A stretch of DNA of 64,000 bases from CAYPTB01 sp964413535 (lineage in GTDB: Bacteria > Planctomycetota > UBA1135 > GCA-002686595): NCBI GenBank assembly GCA_964413535.1, contig CAYPTB010000021.1:1-64000 (forward strand), written 5' to 3'. Numbering within the stretch: the first letter of the stretch is position 1; every line of letters begins with the position of its first letter. This document shows, piece by piece, positions 54,180 to 63,055 of this stretch. A program made the position numbers and the translations under genes. Under the pieces are notes generated by a model. That model ran no database searches. It was not told the DNA's origin and worked only from the letters and a program-made list of their open reading frames with translations.

Positions 54180-55585
54180 CACGCGCGGCGCGCGAACAAC
54201 GTGAAGTAGCGCGCCATCTTCCCGGCCATGCGCACCGGGTGGCGCAGCTCGCGCACGATGCGCCGCGGGCGCAGGTAGAAGCGGCGGTAGGCCTCGCGAA
54301 TCTTGGCCTCGATCTCGGCCGCGGTCATGTGCTCGTTGCCGGCCAGCGCCTGGAAGCCCGTCATGCGCGCGTAGTCGAGGCGCTCGTCGCCGTAGAGCAT
54401 CTGGTGCAGCGGCGTCCCCGGATAGGCCGTTACCGCGCAGAACTGCACCTGGTCGGGATCGAGCCGCTCCACGAGGTCGAGCGTCTCCTCGACCATCGCG
54501 GGCGTCTCCTCCGGGAAGCCGATCATGCAGAAGGCGCGCGTCTCGATCCCCACCGCGCGGCAGTCGTCGAACACGCGCAGCGCTTGGTCGTGGTCCTTTA
54601 GCTTGTTGCCGCAGTGCTTCTTCTGGATCTCCTGGTTCCCGGACTCGACGCCGAGCGACACGTGCTTGCAGCCCGCGGCGGCCATCTTCTCGAGCGTGGG
54701 CCGGTCGAGCGTCTTGATGGCGGTCTCGCACTGCCACTCGAGGTCGAGCCCCTCGCGCAGGATCCCGTCGCAGATGTCGCGCACGCGGTCCTTGCGCGTC
54801 GTGAAGATCGGGTCGCGGAAGACGACCTGGCGCAGGCCGTGGTTCCGGTGCAGGTCCACGAGCTCGCGCACGACGTGCTCGGGCGAGCGGAAGCGGAAGC
54901 GCAGGCCCTGCGCGAGCGTGTAGCCGCAGAACGAGCAGTCGAGCGGGCAGCCGCGCGACGACTTGACGGTCGTCACGGCTTCGTCGAGACCGGGGAAGCG
55001 ATAGCGCTGGTTGTCGAGCAGGTGGCGCGACGGGATCGGCAGCGCGTCGAGGTCCGCGATCTTCTCGCGCTCCGGTTCGTGCACGATCTCGCCGTCCGCG
55101 CGGCGCCAGGTCGTGCCCTCGATGCCTTCGAGCGACGCGCCGGCTGCCGCGCGCGCGGCGATCTCGCGCACGGTGTACTCGGGCTCGCCGCGCACGACGA
55201 CGTCGACGTTGTCGCCCTCGAAGATCTCACCGGGCGTGTAGGTCACCTGGCTGCCGAGGATCGCGAGCGGAACGCCCAGGCTCTCGCGGATCCGGCGCGC
55301 GAGCGCGAGGTCGCAGTCGAGCGAGGTGCTCGAGCTGTCCATGCACACGAGCTCGGGCGCCTGCGCGAGCACGGCCGCGAGCGCACCGTCCGCGTCGTCG
55401 CCCGAGGCGTCGCTGTCGTGGATCGCGACCTCATGGCCCGCCGCCTCCAGTACGGCGGCGACGTGCGCGAGCTCGATCGGCGGATAGAGCAGCTCGGGGT
55501 TCACCGCCATGCCGAAGCCGCCCATGAGCCCGCGGCTGACGCGGAACTCGGGCGGGCTAGGCGGATTGACGAGGACGATCTTCAC
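54179..55585 (-). CDS. B12-binding-type radical SAM protein
   Basis: A 468-residue protein. The cobalamin-binding-like N-terminal domain (YPPIELAHVAAVLEAAGHEV, then CMDSSSTSLDCDLAL) precedes a radical SAM barrel with CPLDCSFC (Cys213, Cys217, Cys220). The GTG at 55585 gives VKIVLVNPP, a typical beginning for this class. The layout and length equal those of the protein at 29969-31375, with clearly related but diverged sequence. It is coupled to an RNA pseudouridine synthase, which could be chance or could hint at RNA modification. Confidence 0.9.
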   Translation of the reverse strand: MKIVLVNPPSPPEFRVSRGLMGGFGMAVNPELLYPPIELAHVAAVLEAAGHEVAIHDSDASGDDADGALAAVLAQAPELVCMDSSSTSLDCDLALARRIRESLGVPLAILGSQVTYTPGEIFEGDNVDVVVRGEPEYTVREIAARAAAGASLEGIEGTTWRRADGEIVHEPEREKIADLDALPIPSRHLLDNQRYRFPGLDEAVTTVKSSRGCPLDCSFCGYTLAQGLRFRFRSPEHVVRELVDLHRNHGLRQVVFRDPIFTTRKDRVRDICDGILREGLDLEWQCETAIKTLDRPTLEKMAAAGCKHVSLGVESGNQEIQKKHCGNKLKDHDQALRVFDDCRAVGIETRAFCMIGFPEETPAMVEETLDLVERLDPDQVQFCAVTAYPGTPLHQMLYGDERLDYARMTGFQALAGNEHMTAAEIEAKIREAYRRFYLRPRRIVRELRHPVRMAGKMARYFTLFARRA

Positions 55586-55761
55586 GCGGCGGGTCCCTCT
55601 ATCGGCTGGAACGTCGCTCGGGCATCCGCTCGGAGAGGCCTTGCTGCGCCTTTTCACCGGCGAGGGAGCGGGAGGCGGCCGCTCAGTGTACTCGGGCCCG
55701 CGCCAGCCCTCGGAAGTGCAGGAGAGTTTCTCGACGAGGAGCGCGTCCTTCATCCTCCTGT

Positions 55762-55780
55762 CGCCGGAGGCCGTCCGGCG
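55762..55780 (-). terminator. Possible terminator after pheT
   Basis: A 7-bp stem CGCCGGA / TCCGGCG around a 5-nt loop, 2 bp past the pheT stop. No U-tract follows on the minus strand, so only the position speaks for it. Confidence 0.35.
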
Positions 55781-55782
55781 CT

Positions 55783-58236
55783 TCACTCCCGGCGCAATTC
55801 GCCCCCGAGCTCTTCCAGCTCGCGCGCCAGGCGGTCCAGGAACTTCGAGACGTCCTTGTCGCTGAGCGTGCGGTCGTCGGCCAGGAGGGCCAGGTGGAAG
55901 GCGAGCGACTTCTTTCCTGCTCCGACCTGCTCGCCGCGGTACAGGTCGAAGAGCCGGACGTCGCGCGCGAGGCCCTTTCCAGCGCGCTCGATCGCCCCGA
56001 ACAGCTCCTCCGCGCGGCGCGCCTCGGGCACGGCCAGGGCGACGTCCAGCTTGACGCCGGGGAAGCGCGGGAGCGGCCGGTAGCGCGAGCCGGGAGGCGG
56101 GAGCTCGAGCAGGCGATCGATCGAGATGGCGGCCGCGGCGACGTCCGCCTCGAGCCCCAGGGCGCGCGCGACGCGCGGGTGGAGCTCCGCGGCGAACGCG
56201 AGCTCGAGGTCGGCTCCCTGCGGGCCGGCGGCGGGCGCGACGGCGACGACGCGGCGGACGGGATGCGCCCAGGCCGGACTCCCGCCCTGCGCCGCGCGCC
56301 ATTCCAGGCGGTGGGTGAAGCGGCCCAGCACGTCCGCGAGCGCGCCTTCGAGCGCGGGCAACCGTCCAGCGTCGAAGCGCGCGCCGGGCGACGGCGGCAA
56401 AGCGGCCCACGCGAGCGCGACTTCGTGCACCTCGCGCGGCTCGCCGCGCGCGTTCGCGTGCTCGGGCCAGTAGCCCTTGCCGACCTCGAAGAGGCGCACG
56501 TCGTCCGTTGCGCGAAGGTTCTTCTCGAGTAGCCCGAGCACGCTCGGCACGACCGAGCGGCGGATGCGCTGCCAGCCTTCGGACACGGGATTGACCACCG
56601 CGACCGTGGGCTCGTCCAGGACGCCCGTCTTACGAGCGAGCTCCTCGGGCAGGAAGGTGTACGTCAGGACCTCGTGGAAGCGCGCGCCGCCGGCGAGCTG
56701 GTCCTGGAGCGTGCACACGGCCTCGCGCCGCGCATCGCGCAGGACCGGACGTATCGCGGCGACGAGCTCCTGCTCCGCGATGCGCGTCAGGCCGTGGAGA
56801 CGACCGACCTCCTCGATCAGGTCTTCCTCGATCGTCACGTCCTTCGTCGCGCGGAAGGACGGGATCTCGACGCGCAGCGGATCGCCCTTCACCACGCCGA
56901 AACCGAGCTTCGAGAGGGTGTGCTCGATCTCACGGTCGGCGATGGGCGCGCCCAGCAGCTTGCGCAGCCGCGCCGGACGCAGCTCGATCGTGCGCGCCGG
57001 GTCCGACCAATCGCCCGCGTCGGTCGGGGGCGCGGGCAGCGTGATGCCGGGCGCGATCGCGGCGAGCGTCCGCACGAGGTGCGCGGCCGCGAGCATCGGC
57101 AAGTTGGGGTCGAGGCTCTTCTCGAAGCGCGCCGAGGCGTCGGTGCGCAACCCCAGACGCGCCGCCGTGCGCCTGACGGTCGTCGGGTGGAAGCACGCCG
57201 CCTCGATCAGGAGCGAGGTCGTGCCCCCCGCCACCTTCGACTCGAGCCCGCCCATGACGCCGGCGAGCGCCACAGGCTCCGGTCCGGCGCAGATCAGCAT
57301 GTCCTCGGGCACGAGCTCGCGCGCGACGCCGTCCAGCGTCGTGAGCCTTTCGCCCGCTCGCGCGTTGCGCACGACGATGCCCTCGCGCACCGACCCCGCG
57401 AGCGATTGGACGCGCGCGCGGTCGAACAAGTGGTTCGGCTGCCCGAGATCGAGCATCACGAAGTTCGAGACGTCGACAGAAAGCTCGAGCGGACGCTGGC
57501 CGACCGCGAGGAGCAGGAAGCGCAGCCAGTCGGGCGAGCGCCCGCCCGCGACGCCGTCGACGGGCAACGCGACGTAGCGCGAGCAGCCCTGCGTCTCGAT
57601 CCGCACGGGGAACGGCGCGCCCTTGCCTCCCACGCCAGTTGGAGGAAGCGTCAGGTCGAGCGGCACCAGGTCGCGGTCGAGGATCGCCGCGAGCTCGCGC
57701 GCCATGCCGCGGTGGCCCCACAGGTCGGGCCGGTGGGTGATGGCCTTGTTGTCGATCTCGATCGCCCAGTCGACGAAGTCGACGGCCCGCGACACGGGCG
57801 TGCCGACCACCGCTTCGGCCGAGAGGACCCAGATCCCGTCGTGCTCGTCGCCGAGCTCGAGCTCGCGCAGCGAGCAGATCATCCCTGCCGATTCCACGCC
57901 GCGGATCTTCGACTTCTTGATGCGCAGGTCGCCGGGGAGGTTCGTCCCGACGCGCGCGACCGCGATCTTCTGGCCGGCCGCGACGTTGGGCGCGCCGCAC
58001 ACGATCGACAGGCTCTCGCCCGTACCCGCGTCGACGCGGCACACGGAGAGCTTGTCGGCGTTCGGATGCGGCTCGCGCTCGAGGACGTGCCCGACGACGA
58101 CCAGATCGAGGTGCGGGAACACGCGCGCGACGCTCTCGACCTCGGCCGTGTGCAGCGTCAGGAGGCGCGCAACCTCCTCGGCCGAGACGCCCGAGAGGTC
58201 GACGTGGCGCGCGAGCCAGCGGAAGGAGACCAGCAT
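55783..58236 (-). CDS. pheT: Phenylalanyl-tRNA synthetase beta subunit
   Basis: An 817-residue class II synthetase subunit. The N-terminal OB/EMAP-like tRNA-binding domain (VVVGHVLEREPHPNADKLSVC), B3/4 editing domain, B5 domain (RKLLGAPIADREIE) and the C-terminal anticodon-binding RNP fold (RYRPLPRFPGVKLDVAL) are all in place, and the length is normal. It forms the alpha2beta2 enzyme with PheS encoded one base upstream. It is last in the infC-rpmI-rplT-pheS-pheT series. Confidence 0.97.
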   Translation of the reverse strand: MLVSFRWLARHVDLSGVSAEEVARLLTLHTAEVESVARVFPHLDLVVVGHVLEREPHPNADKLSVCRVDAGTGESLSIVCGAPNVAAGQKIAVARVGTNLPGDLRIKKSKIRGVESAGMICSLRELELGDEHDGIWVLSAEAVVGTPVSRAVDFVDWAIEIDNKAITHRPDLWGHRGMARELAAILDRDLVPLDLTLPPTGVGGKGAPFPVRIETQGCSRYVALPVDGVAGGRSPDWLRFLLLAVGQRPLELSVDVSNFVMLDLGQPNHLFDRARVQSLAGSVREGIVVRNARAGERLTTLDGVARELVPEDMLICAGPEPVALAGVMGGLESKVAGGTTSLLIEAACFHPTTVRRTAARLGLRTDASARFEKSLDPNLPMLAAAHLVRTLAAIAPGITLPAPPTDAGDWSDPARTIELRPARLRKLLGAPIADREIEHTLSKLGFGVVKGDPLRVEIPSFRATKDVTIEEDLIEEVGRLHGLTRIAEQELVAAIRPVLRDARREAVCTLQDQLAGGARFHEVLTYTFLPEELARKTGVLDEPTVAVVNPVSEGWQRIRRSVVPSVLGLLEKNLRATDDVRLFEVGKGYWPEHANARGEPREVHEVALAWAALPPSPGARFDAGRLPALEGALADVLGRFTHRLEWRAAQGGSPAWAHPVRRVVAVAPAAGPQGADLELAFAAELHPRVARALGLEADVAAAAISIDRLLELPPPGSRYRPLPRFPGVKLDVALAVPEARRAEELFGAIERAGKGLARDVRLFDLYRGEQVGAGKKSLAFHLALLADDRTLSDKDVSKFLDRLARELEELGGELRRE

Positions 58237-58237
58237 C

Positions 58238-59266
58238 CTAGAACTGCTCCAGGAAGCGCAGGTCGCCGCCCATGAAGTGGCGGATGTCGTCGATCCCGTG
58301 GCGCATCATCACGAGCCGATCGAGCCCCATGCCGAAGGCGAAGCCGCTCCACAGCTCGGGATCGATCCCGCCGGCGGCGAGCACCGCGGGGTGCACCATC
58401 CCGCAGCCGCAGTACTCGATCCAGGTCGTCTGCTTGCACACCCGGCAGCCCGCGCTGCAGAACGGGCAGCGCACGTCGACCTCGAAGCCGGGCTCGACGA
58501 AGGGGAAGAAGCCCGGGCGCAGCCGCACGTCGGTCGTGCGGCGGAAGATCTCCGTCAGGAAGCTCTTCAGCGTGCCGATCAGGTGCCCGACGTTGACGTC
58601 GGCCCCAATCACGAGACCCTCCACCTGGTGGAAGGTGTGCTCGTGCGTCGCATCGGTCGCTTCGTTGCGGAACACGCGGCCCGGCGCGATCACGCGGAAC
58701 GGCGGCTCGAGCGTCTCCATCGCGCGGATCTGCACCGGAGAGGTCTGGGTGCGCAGGACGAGGTTCTGCTCATCGTCGCACCAGAACGTGTCCTGGTGCT
58801 CGCGCGCCGGGTGGTCCGCGGGGATGTTGAGCGCGCCGAAGTTGTAGAAGTCGAGCTCCACCTCGGGGCCGTCGAGCACGCGGTAGCCCATCGAGGTGAA
58901 GATCTCCTCGACCTCGCGCGTGACCTGCGTGATCGGGTGCAGCGAGCCGCGCCGCACGGGCGGCGGCGGCAGGCTCGCGTCGAACGGAGTCCCGCCGTCG
59001 GTGCCCTGGAGCTCGGCCTCGAGGAGCTCCGCGCGCCGCGCGGCGAGGGCCTCGCCGATCGCGCGCTTCAGCCGGTTCGCGCCCGTCCCCGCCTCGCGGC
59101 GCGCCGCAGGCTCGAGGGTCGGGATCGACGCCAGGAGCTCCGCCACGACGCCGCCCTTCTCGAGGTACTCGCGCTCCACCGCGCGCAGCAGGGCGGCGTC
59201 GTCGGCCGCGCGCACGCGCGCGAGGCCCGCCGCGAGGAGACCTTCCAGGTCGTCGAAGTTGGCCAT
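58238..59266 (-). CDS. pheS: Phenylalanyl-tRNA synthetase alpha subunit
   Basis: A 342-residue catalytic subunit. The N-terminal coiled-coil region (1-95) contacts tRNA. Motif 2 is PGRVFRNEATDATHEHTFHQVEGL, motif 3 GFAFGMGLDRLVMMRHGIDDIR, and FFPFVEPGFEVDV binds phenylalanine. A Cys-rich segment CPFCSAGCRVC with a following CGCG is the zinc-knuckle type seen in many bacterial PheS. It is spaced 86 bp from rplT and 1 bp from pheT. Confidence 0.97.
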   Translation of the reverse strand: MANFDDLEGLLAAGLARVRAADDAALLRAVEREYLEKGGVVAELLASIPTLEPAARREAGTGANRLKRAIGEALAARRAELLEAELQGTDGGTPFDASLPPPPVRRGSLHPITQVTREVEEIFTSMGYRVLDGPEVELDFYNFGALNIPADHPAREHQDTFWCDDEQNLVLRTQTSPVQIRAMETLEPPFRVIAPGRVFRNEATDATHEHTFHQVEGLVIGADVNVGHLIGTLKSFLTEIFRRTTDVRLRPGFFPFVEPGFEVDVRCPFCSAGCRVCKQTTWIEYCGCGMVHPAVLAAGGIDPELWSGFAFGMGLDRLVMMRHGIDDIRHFMGGDLRFLEQF

Positions 59267-59352
59267 GCCGGACCCCCGCGCCGCCCGCCGCCGTCAGGGA
59301 GCGAGCGCTCGCGGTCCTCGGTGCCGGTGGGGTCCCCGAGGGCGTGAACGAC

Positions 59353-59715
59353 TCATGCCGAAGCGCGCGCCGTCTTGGCTTCCGCGACGAGCGCGTCGAA
59401 CGCGGCGGGATCGTTCAGCGCGATCTCCGCGAGCGACTTGCGGTTCAACCCCACGTCGGCCTTCTTGAGGCCGTCCATGAACTCGGAGTAGCGCATGCCG
59501 CGCATGCGCGTCGCGGCGTTGATGCGGACGATCCACAGACGCCGGAACTGGCGCTTCTTCTGGCGCCGGTCGCGGAAGGCGTAGGCCCAGGCGCGGATGA
59601 GCGTCTCCTGGACGGTGCGCCACAGCTTGTGGCGGCCGCCGACGTATCCGCGGGCGAGCTTGAAGCGCCGCACCTTCTTCTGGTGACGCGGTGCGCCGTA
59701 GGTCACGCGCACCAT
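59353..59715 (-). CDS. rplT: 50S ribosomal protein L20
   Basis: A 120-residue basic protein of the large subunit. The long N-terminal helix (RVTYGAPRHQKKVRRFKLARGY) and the globular half (WIVRINAATRMRGMRYSEFMDGLKKA) match L20. It follows rpmI after 3 bp. In other bacteria L20 represses this operon by binding its leader; a leader of that kind was not identified here. Confidence 0.97.
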   Translation of the reverse strand: MVRVTYGAPRHQKKVRRFKLARGYVGGRHKLWRTVQETLIRAWAYAFRDRRQKKRQFRRLWIVRINAATRMRGMRYSEFMDGLKKADVGLNRKSLAEIALNDPAAFDALVAEAKTARASA

Positions 59716-59718
59716 GGC

Positions 59719-59919
59719 CTAGACCCTCCCCCCGAGCATGTTGCGCACGAGCTTGCTCCAGGTGGCGTCGAGGATCAGGGGCTTCCTCAGCCCGCGCCGC
59801 GACTTGCCGTTGCGGATCGCGTGCATGTGACCGCGCGCGGGGCGGCTGCCCTTGACCTTGCCGGTCTTGGTCACGCGGAAGCGGTTCTTGACCGCTCCCT
59901 TCGACTTCATCTTGGGCAT
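59719..59919 (-). CDS. rpmI: 50S ribosomal protein L35
   Basis: A 66-residue basic protein beginning MPKMKSKGAVKNRFRVTKTG, the standard L35 start, with the RGHMHAIRNGKSRRGLRK core. It has normal size and its usual place between infC and rplT. The 212 bp upstream to infC hold no gene. Confidence 0.97.
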   Translation of the reverse strand: MPKMKSKGAVKNRFRVTKTGKVKGSRPARGHMHAIRNGKSRRGLRKPLILDATWSKLVRNMLGGRV

Positions 59920-60131
59920 CTTGATCGTTCTCCGGGGTCGGGGTTCCCTACGCGCTGGCGTGCCTGGGCCGCTCGCAGGAGCCGGGCTCGCTCGCCCGGT
60001 CTTTGGCAGCGGAGCAGATTAGCGGCCCCGGCGCGCGGAACAAGAGGGGGGCCCCGGAATGCCCTGGGTCGGCGAGCGGCGTGATCGCGAGCGAGCGGAA
60101 CGGACGGGTCGCGGGTCGCCGCTCTCCTAGC

Positions 60132-60671
60132 TCACGCTTTCCGCGCGAGGGTCATCGTCATGCGGTTCCCGGCCATCTTCGGCGGGGACTCGATCTTCGA
60201 GACCTCGGCCAGCGCTTCGGCAACCTTGTGCATGACCTGCTCGCCGAGCTCCGGGAAGGCGCGCTGGCGGCCCTTGAAGATGCACACGACGTTGACCTTG
60301 TTGCCCGCCTCGAGGAAGCGGCGGCCCTGCACGAGGCGGTAGGAGAGGTCGTGCTCGTCAATGGCCGGTCGGACGCGCAGCTCCTTCAAGCCGGAGGCTT
60401 GGCGCTTGCCCGACGCCCGGTCCTTCTTCCGCTGCGCATACTTGAACTTGCCGAAGTCCATGATGCGGCACACGGGAGGATTCGCGAGGGGCGCGACCTC
60501 GACGAGATCGAGGTTCACTTCTTCGGCCCTCCGGCGGGCTTCGTCGGTCGAGACGATGCCCTGCTGATCGCCCTTCTCGTCGATGAGCCGGATCTCGGCG
60601 ATCCGGATCTGACGGTTGACCCGGTAGGTGGTCTTCGGAGCGCTGGTGTGCCGCTTGGGATTGTTGGTCAT
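60132..60671 (-). CDS. infC: Translation initiation factor IF-3
   Basis: A 179-residue protein. The N-terminal domain (YRVNRQIRIAEIRLIDEKGDQ...VDLVEVAPLANPPVCRIMDFGKFKYAQ) and the C-terminal domain (KELRVRPAIDEHDLSYRLVQGRRFLEAGNKVNV) are intact. It starts with a plain ATG at 60671; many IF-3 genes use rare codons. It keeps 30S and 50S subunits apart and proofreads initiation. It has the standard position ahead of rpmI-rplT. Confidence 0.97.
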   Translation of the reverse strand: MTNNPKRHTSAPKTTYRVNRQIRIAEIRLIDEKGDQQGIVSTDEARRRAEEVNLDLVEVAPLANPPVCRIMDFGKFKYAQRKKDRASGKRQASGLKELRVRPAIDEHDLSYRLVQGRRFLEAGNKVNVVCIFKGRQRAFPELGEQVMHKVAEALAEVSKIESPPKMAGNRMTMTLARKA

Positions 60672-60810
60672 GTAGTAGCCGCCCGCGTCGCCGGACGGAA
60701 AAGGAGTCGTTGCGAGGGGTCGATTCGCGAACGGGTTCGACCCGTTCGGAGCATAGGCTCGGCTTCCGAGACGCGCCAGACGCGTCCGGTGCCGTGGTCC
60801 GGCGCGCCGC

Positions 60811-62628
60811 TCAAGGCTTTTCGACGGCTTGATCGGCCAAACGGATGTGGACTTCCTCGATCTGGGCGGCGGAGACGGTCGAGGGAGCGCCGCACATGAG
60901 GTCGGAGGCGCTGGTCGTCTTCGGGAACGGGACGACGTCGCGGATGTTGTCGAGGCCGAGCGTCATGGCGACGAGCCGGTCGAGCCCGAGCCCGAGGCCG
61001 CCGTGGGGCGGGGCGCCGAACGAGAGGGCCTCGAGGAGGAACCCGAACTTCTTCTGTTGCTCCTCCTCGGAGAGCCCGAGGATCCGGAAGACGCGCTGCT
61101 GGATGTCGGGGCGGTGGATCCGAACCGAGCCGGAACCGAGCTCCCAGCCGTTCAGGACCAGGTCGTAGGAGCGGCTCGTGATGGAGCCCGGATCCTCCTC
61201 GGCGCCCGCGAGGCTCCAGTCGACGGGCGCCGTGAAGGGATGGTGCGCGCTCGCCCAGCGGCCGCTCGCGACGTCCTTCTCGAAGAGCGGGAACTCGGTC
61301 ACCCACAGGAACGCGTCGCGCGCCTCGGCCAAGCGGAAGCGCCGGCCGAGGTGGAGGCGCAGCTCGCCCAGGGCGCGCAGGGCGACCTGCTCCTCGGCCG
61401 CGACGAACAGGCACAGGTCCCCCTCGTGGGCTCCCAGTGTCTCCATCAGGCTCGCGGCCCGCGCACCCTCGCAGAAGCGCGCGAGCGGTCCGGCGCCGCC
61501 CTCGCGCGCGGCGCGCCACCAGGCGAGCCCCTTCGCGCCGAAGGGCGCCACGACGTCGGCGAGGCCTTCGACGTCCTTGCGCGAGAGCTCGGCCCGCACG
61601 CCGGGCTTGGGCGACTCCGGCAACACCAAGCCGATGACGCGGCCGCCGGCCTCGACGGTCTTCCGGAAGACCTGGAACTCGCTCGTGCGCGCCCAGTCGT
61701 CCACGCCCACGAGCTCGAGGCCGAAGCGCACGTCGGGCTTGTCGATGCCGAAGCGCGCCATGGCCTCCGCGAACGGCATGCGCGGGAAGGGAGTCGCGAC
61801 CTCGACCCCCAACGCCTCCCGGAAGGTCTCCGCGAGCACGCCTTCCCAGACGGCGAAGACGTCCTCCTCCTCGACGAACGCCATCTCCATGTCGAGCTGC
61901 GTGAACTCCGGCTGGCGGTCGGCGCGCAGGTCCTCGTCGCGGAAGCAGCGCGCGACCTGGAAGTAGCGGTCGTAGCCCGAGACCATCAGGATCTGCTTGA
62001 AGATCTGAGGCGACTGCGGGAGGGCGTAGAAGGAGCCCGGATGCACGCGGCTCGGCACGAGGTAGTCGCGTGCGCCCTCGGGCGTCGCCTTCGTGAGGAT
62101 CGGCGTCTCGATCTCGAGGAAGTCGCGGCGCTCGAAGGCGCGGCGCATCGCGTTCACGAAGCGCGAGCGGTGCGCGATGTTGTGCTGCAGCGGAGCGCGG
62201 CGCAGGTCCAGGAAGCGGTAGCGCAGGCGCGTCTCGACGGCGGCGTCGAGGTCGTCGACGATCTCGATCGGCGGCGTGGGCGATTCGGCCAGGATCTCGA
62301 GCTCGCTCGCGATGAGCTCGATCTCGCCGGTCGGGCGCTTGGGATTCACGTTCTCCGGGTCGCGCGCGGCGACCACGCCGGTGACCGACAGGACGAACTC
62401 CGGTCCGATGCGCGCGGCGTCCAGGAGCTCGTCGCGCAGCACGATCTGCGAGATGCCGTAGCGGTCGCGGAGGTCGACGAAGTAGATGCCGCCGTGGTTG
62501 CGGCGCGCGTCGACCCAGCCGTTCAAGGTGACGACGCGGCCGACGTCGGAAACGCGCAGCTCACCGCAGGTGTGCGTGCGCTTCCAGGAAGTCGGCGGCG
62601 CCTTGCGAGCCGGTGTCCTCGTCGACAT
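60811..62628 (-). CDS. aspS: Aspartyl-tRNA synthetase (bacterial type)
   Basis: A 605-residue class IIb synthetase. The N-terminal OB-fold (TLNGWVDARRNHGGIYFVDLRDRYG) binds the anticodon. The catalytic core has FRDEDLRADRQPEFTQLDMEM, the GAD insertion domain (about 300-430) is present, and the C-terminal GLGLGLDRLVAMTLG motif 3 is intact. The length is slightly over the usual 590 because of a short basic N-terminal tail. It could be discriminating or not; gatCAB is not in the window. It starts 4 bp after atpC. Confidence 0.97.
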   Translation of the reverse strand: MSTRTPARKAPPTSWKRTHTCGELRVSDVGRVVTLNGWVDARRNHGGIYFVDLRDRYGISQIVLRDELLDAARIGPEFVLSVTGVVAARDPENVNPKRPTGEIELIASELEILAESPTPPIEIVDDLDAAVETRLRYRFLDLRRAPLQHNIAHRSRFVNAMRRAFERRDFLEIETPILTKATPEGARDYLVPSRVHPGSFYALPQSPQIFKQILMVSGYDRYFQVARCFRDEDLRADRQPEFTQLDMEMAFVEEEDVFAVWEGVLAETFREALGVEVATPFPRMPFAEAMARFGIDKPDVRFGLELVGVDDWARTSEFQVFRKTVEAGGRVIGLVLPESPKPGVRAELSRKDVEGLADVVAPFGAKGLAWWRAAREGGAGPLARFCEGARAASLMETLGAHEGDLCLFVAAEEQVALRALGELRLHLGRRFRLAEARDAFLWVTEFPLFEKDVASGRWASAHHPFTAPVDWSLAGAEEDPGSITSRSYDLVLNGWELGSGSVRIHRPDIQQRVFRILGLSEEEQQKKFGFLLEALSFGAPPHGGLGLGLDRLVAMTLGLDNIRDVVPFPKTTSASDLMCGAPSTVSAAQIEEVHIRLADQAVEKP

Positions 62629-62632
62629 GAGG

Positions 62633-63055
62633 CTACCCGAGCCCCCGGCTCTGGACCTGCAAGCGCATCAGTGCGCGATGCAAGGCCCCTTCCGCGCGCA
62701 GGACGTCGATCTCCTTGTCCCGGCGCGACGACGCGATGCGCTCGCGGGCGCGTTGCTCGGCGGCCCGGGCGCGCTCCACGTCGATCGCGCCGACCGGCTC
62801 GCCGGCCTCGGTCACGACGCGCACCGTGCCGTCGCGCACCTCGGCGAAGCCGCCGGAAACGAACAGCGCCGACTCGGGGCTCCCTTTGGTCCCGGTGCGC
62901 CACGACAGCTCGCCGGCGTCGAGCGCCGCGACCATCGGCGCGTGCCGCGGCAGCACGCCGATCGAGCCGTCGACGCCGGGCAAGCGCACGGCATCCGCTT
63001 GCACGTCCAGGGTGATGCGTTGCGGGGTGATGACCCGCAGGGTCAGTCCGCTCAC
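62633..63055 (-). CDS. atpC: F-type ATP synthase epsilon subunit
   Basis: A 140-residue subunit. The N-terminal beta-sandwich (LRVITPQRITLDVQADAVRLPGVDGSIGVLPRHAPMV) and the C-terminal helical hairpin (ERARAAEQRARERIA) match the epsilon chain that couples rotation to catalysis. The GTG start at 63055 overlaps the atpD stop (GTGA), the usual arrangement. Confidence 0.94.
   Translation of the reverse strand: MSGLTLRVITPQRITLDVQADAVRLPGVDGSIGVLPRHAPMVAALDAGELSWRTGTKGSPESALFVSGGFAEVRDGTVRVVTEAGEPVGAIDVERARAAEQRARERIASSRRDKEIDVLRAEGALHRALMRLQVQSRGLG

Noticed and set aside
58400..58480. Cys-rich segment in PheS as a novel insert.
   Set aside because: A zinc-knuckle of this form at the same place is common in bacterial PheS proteins.
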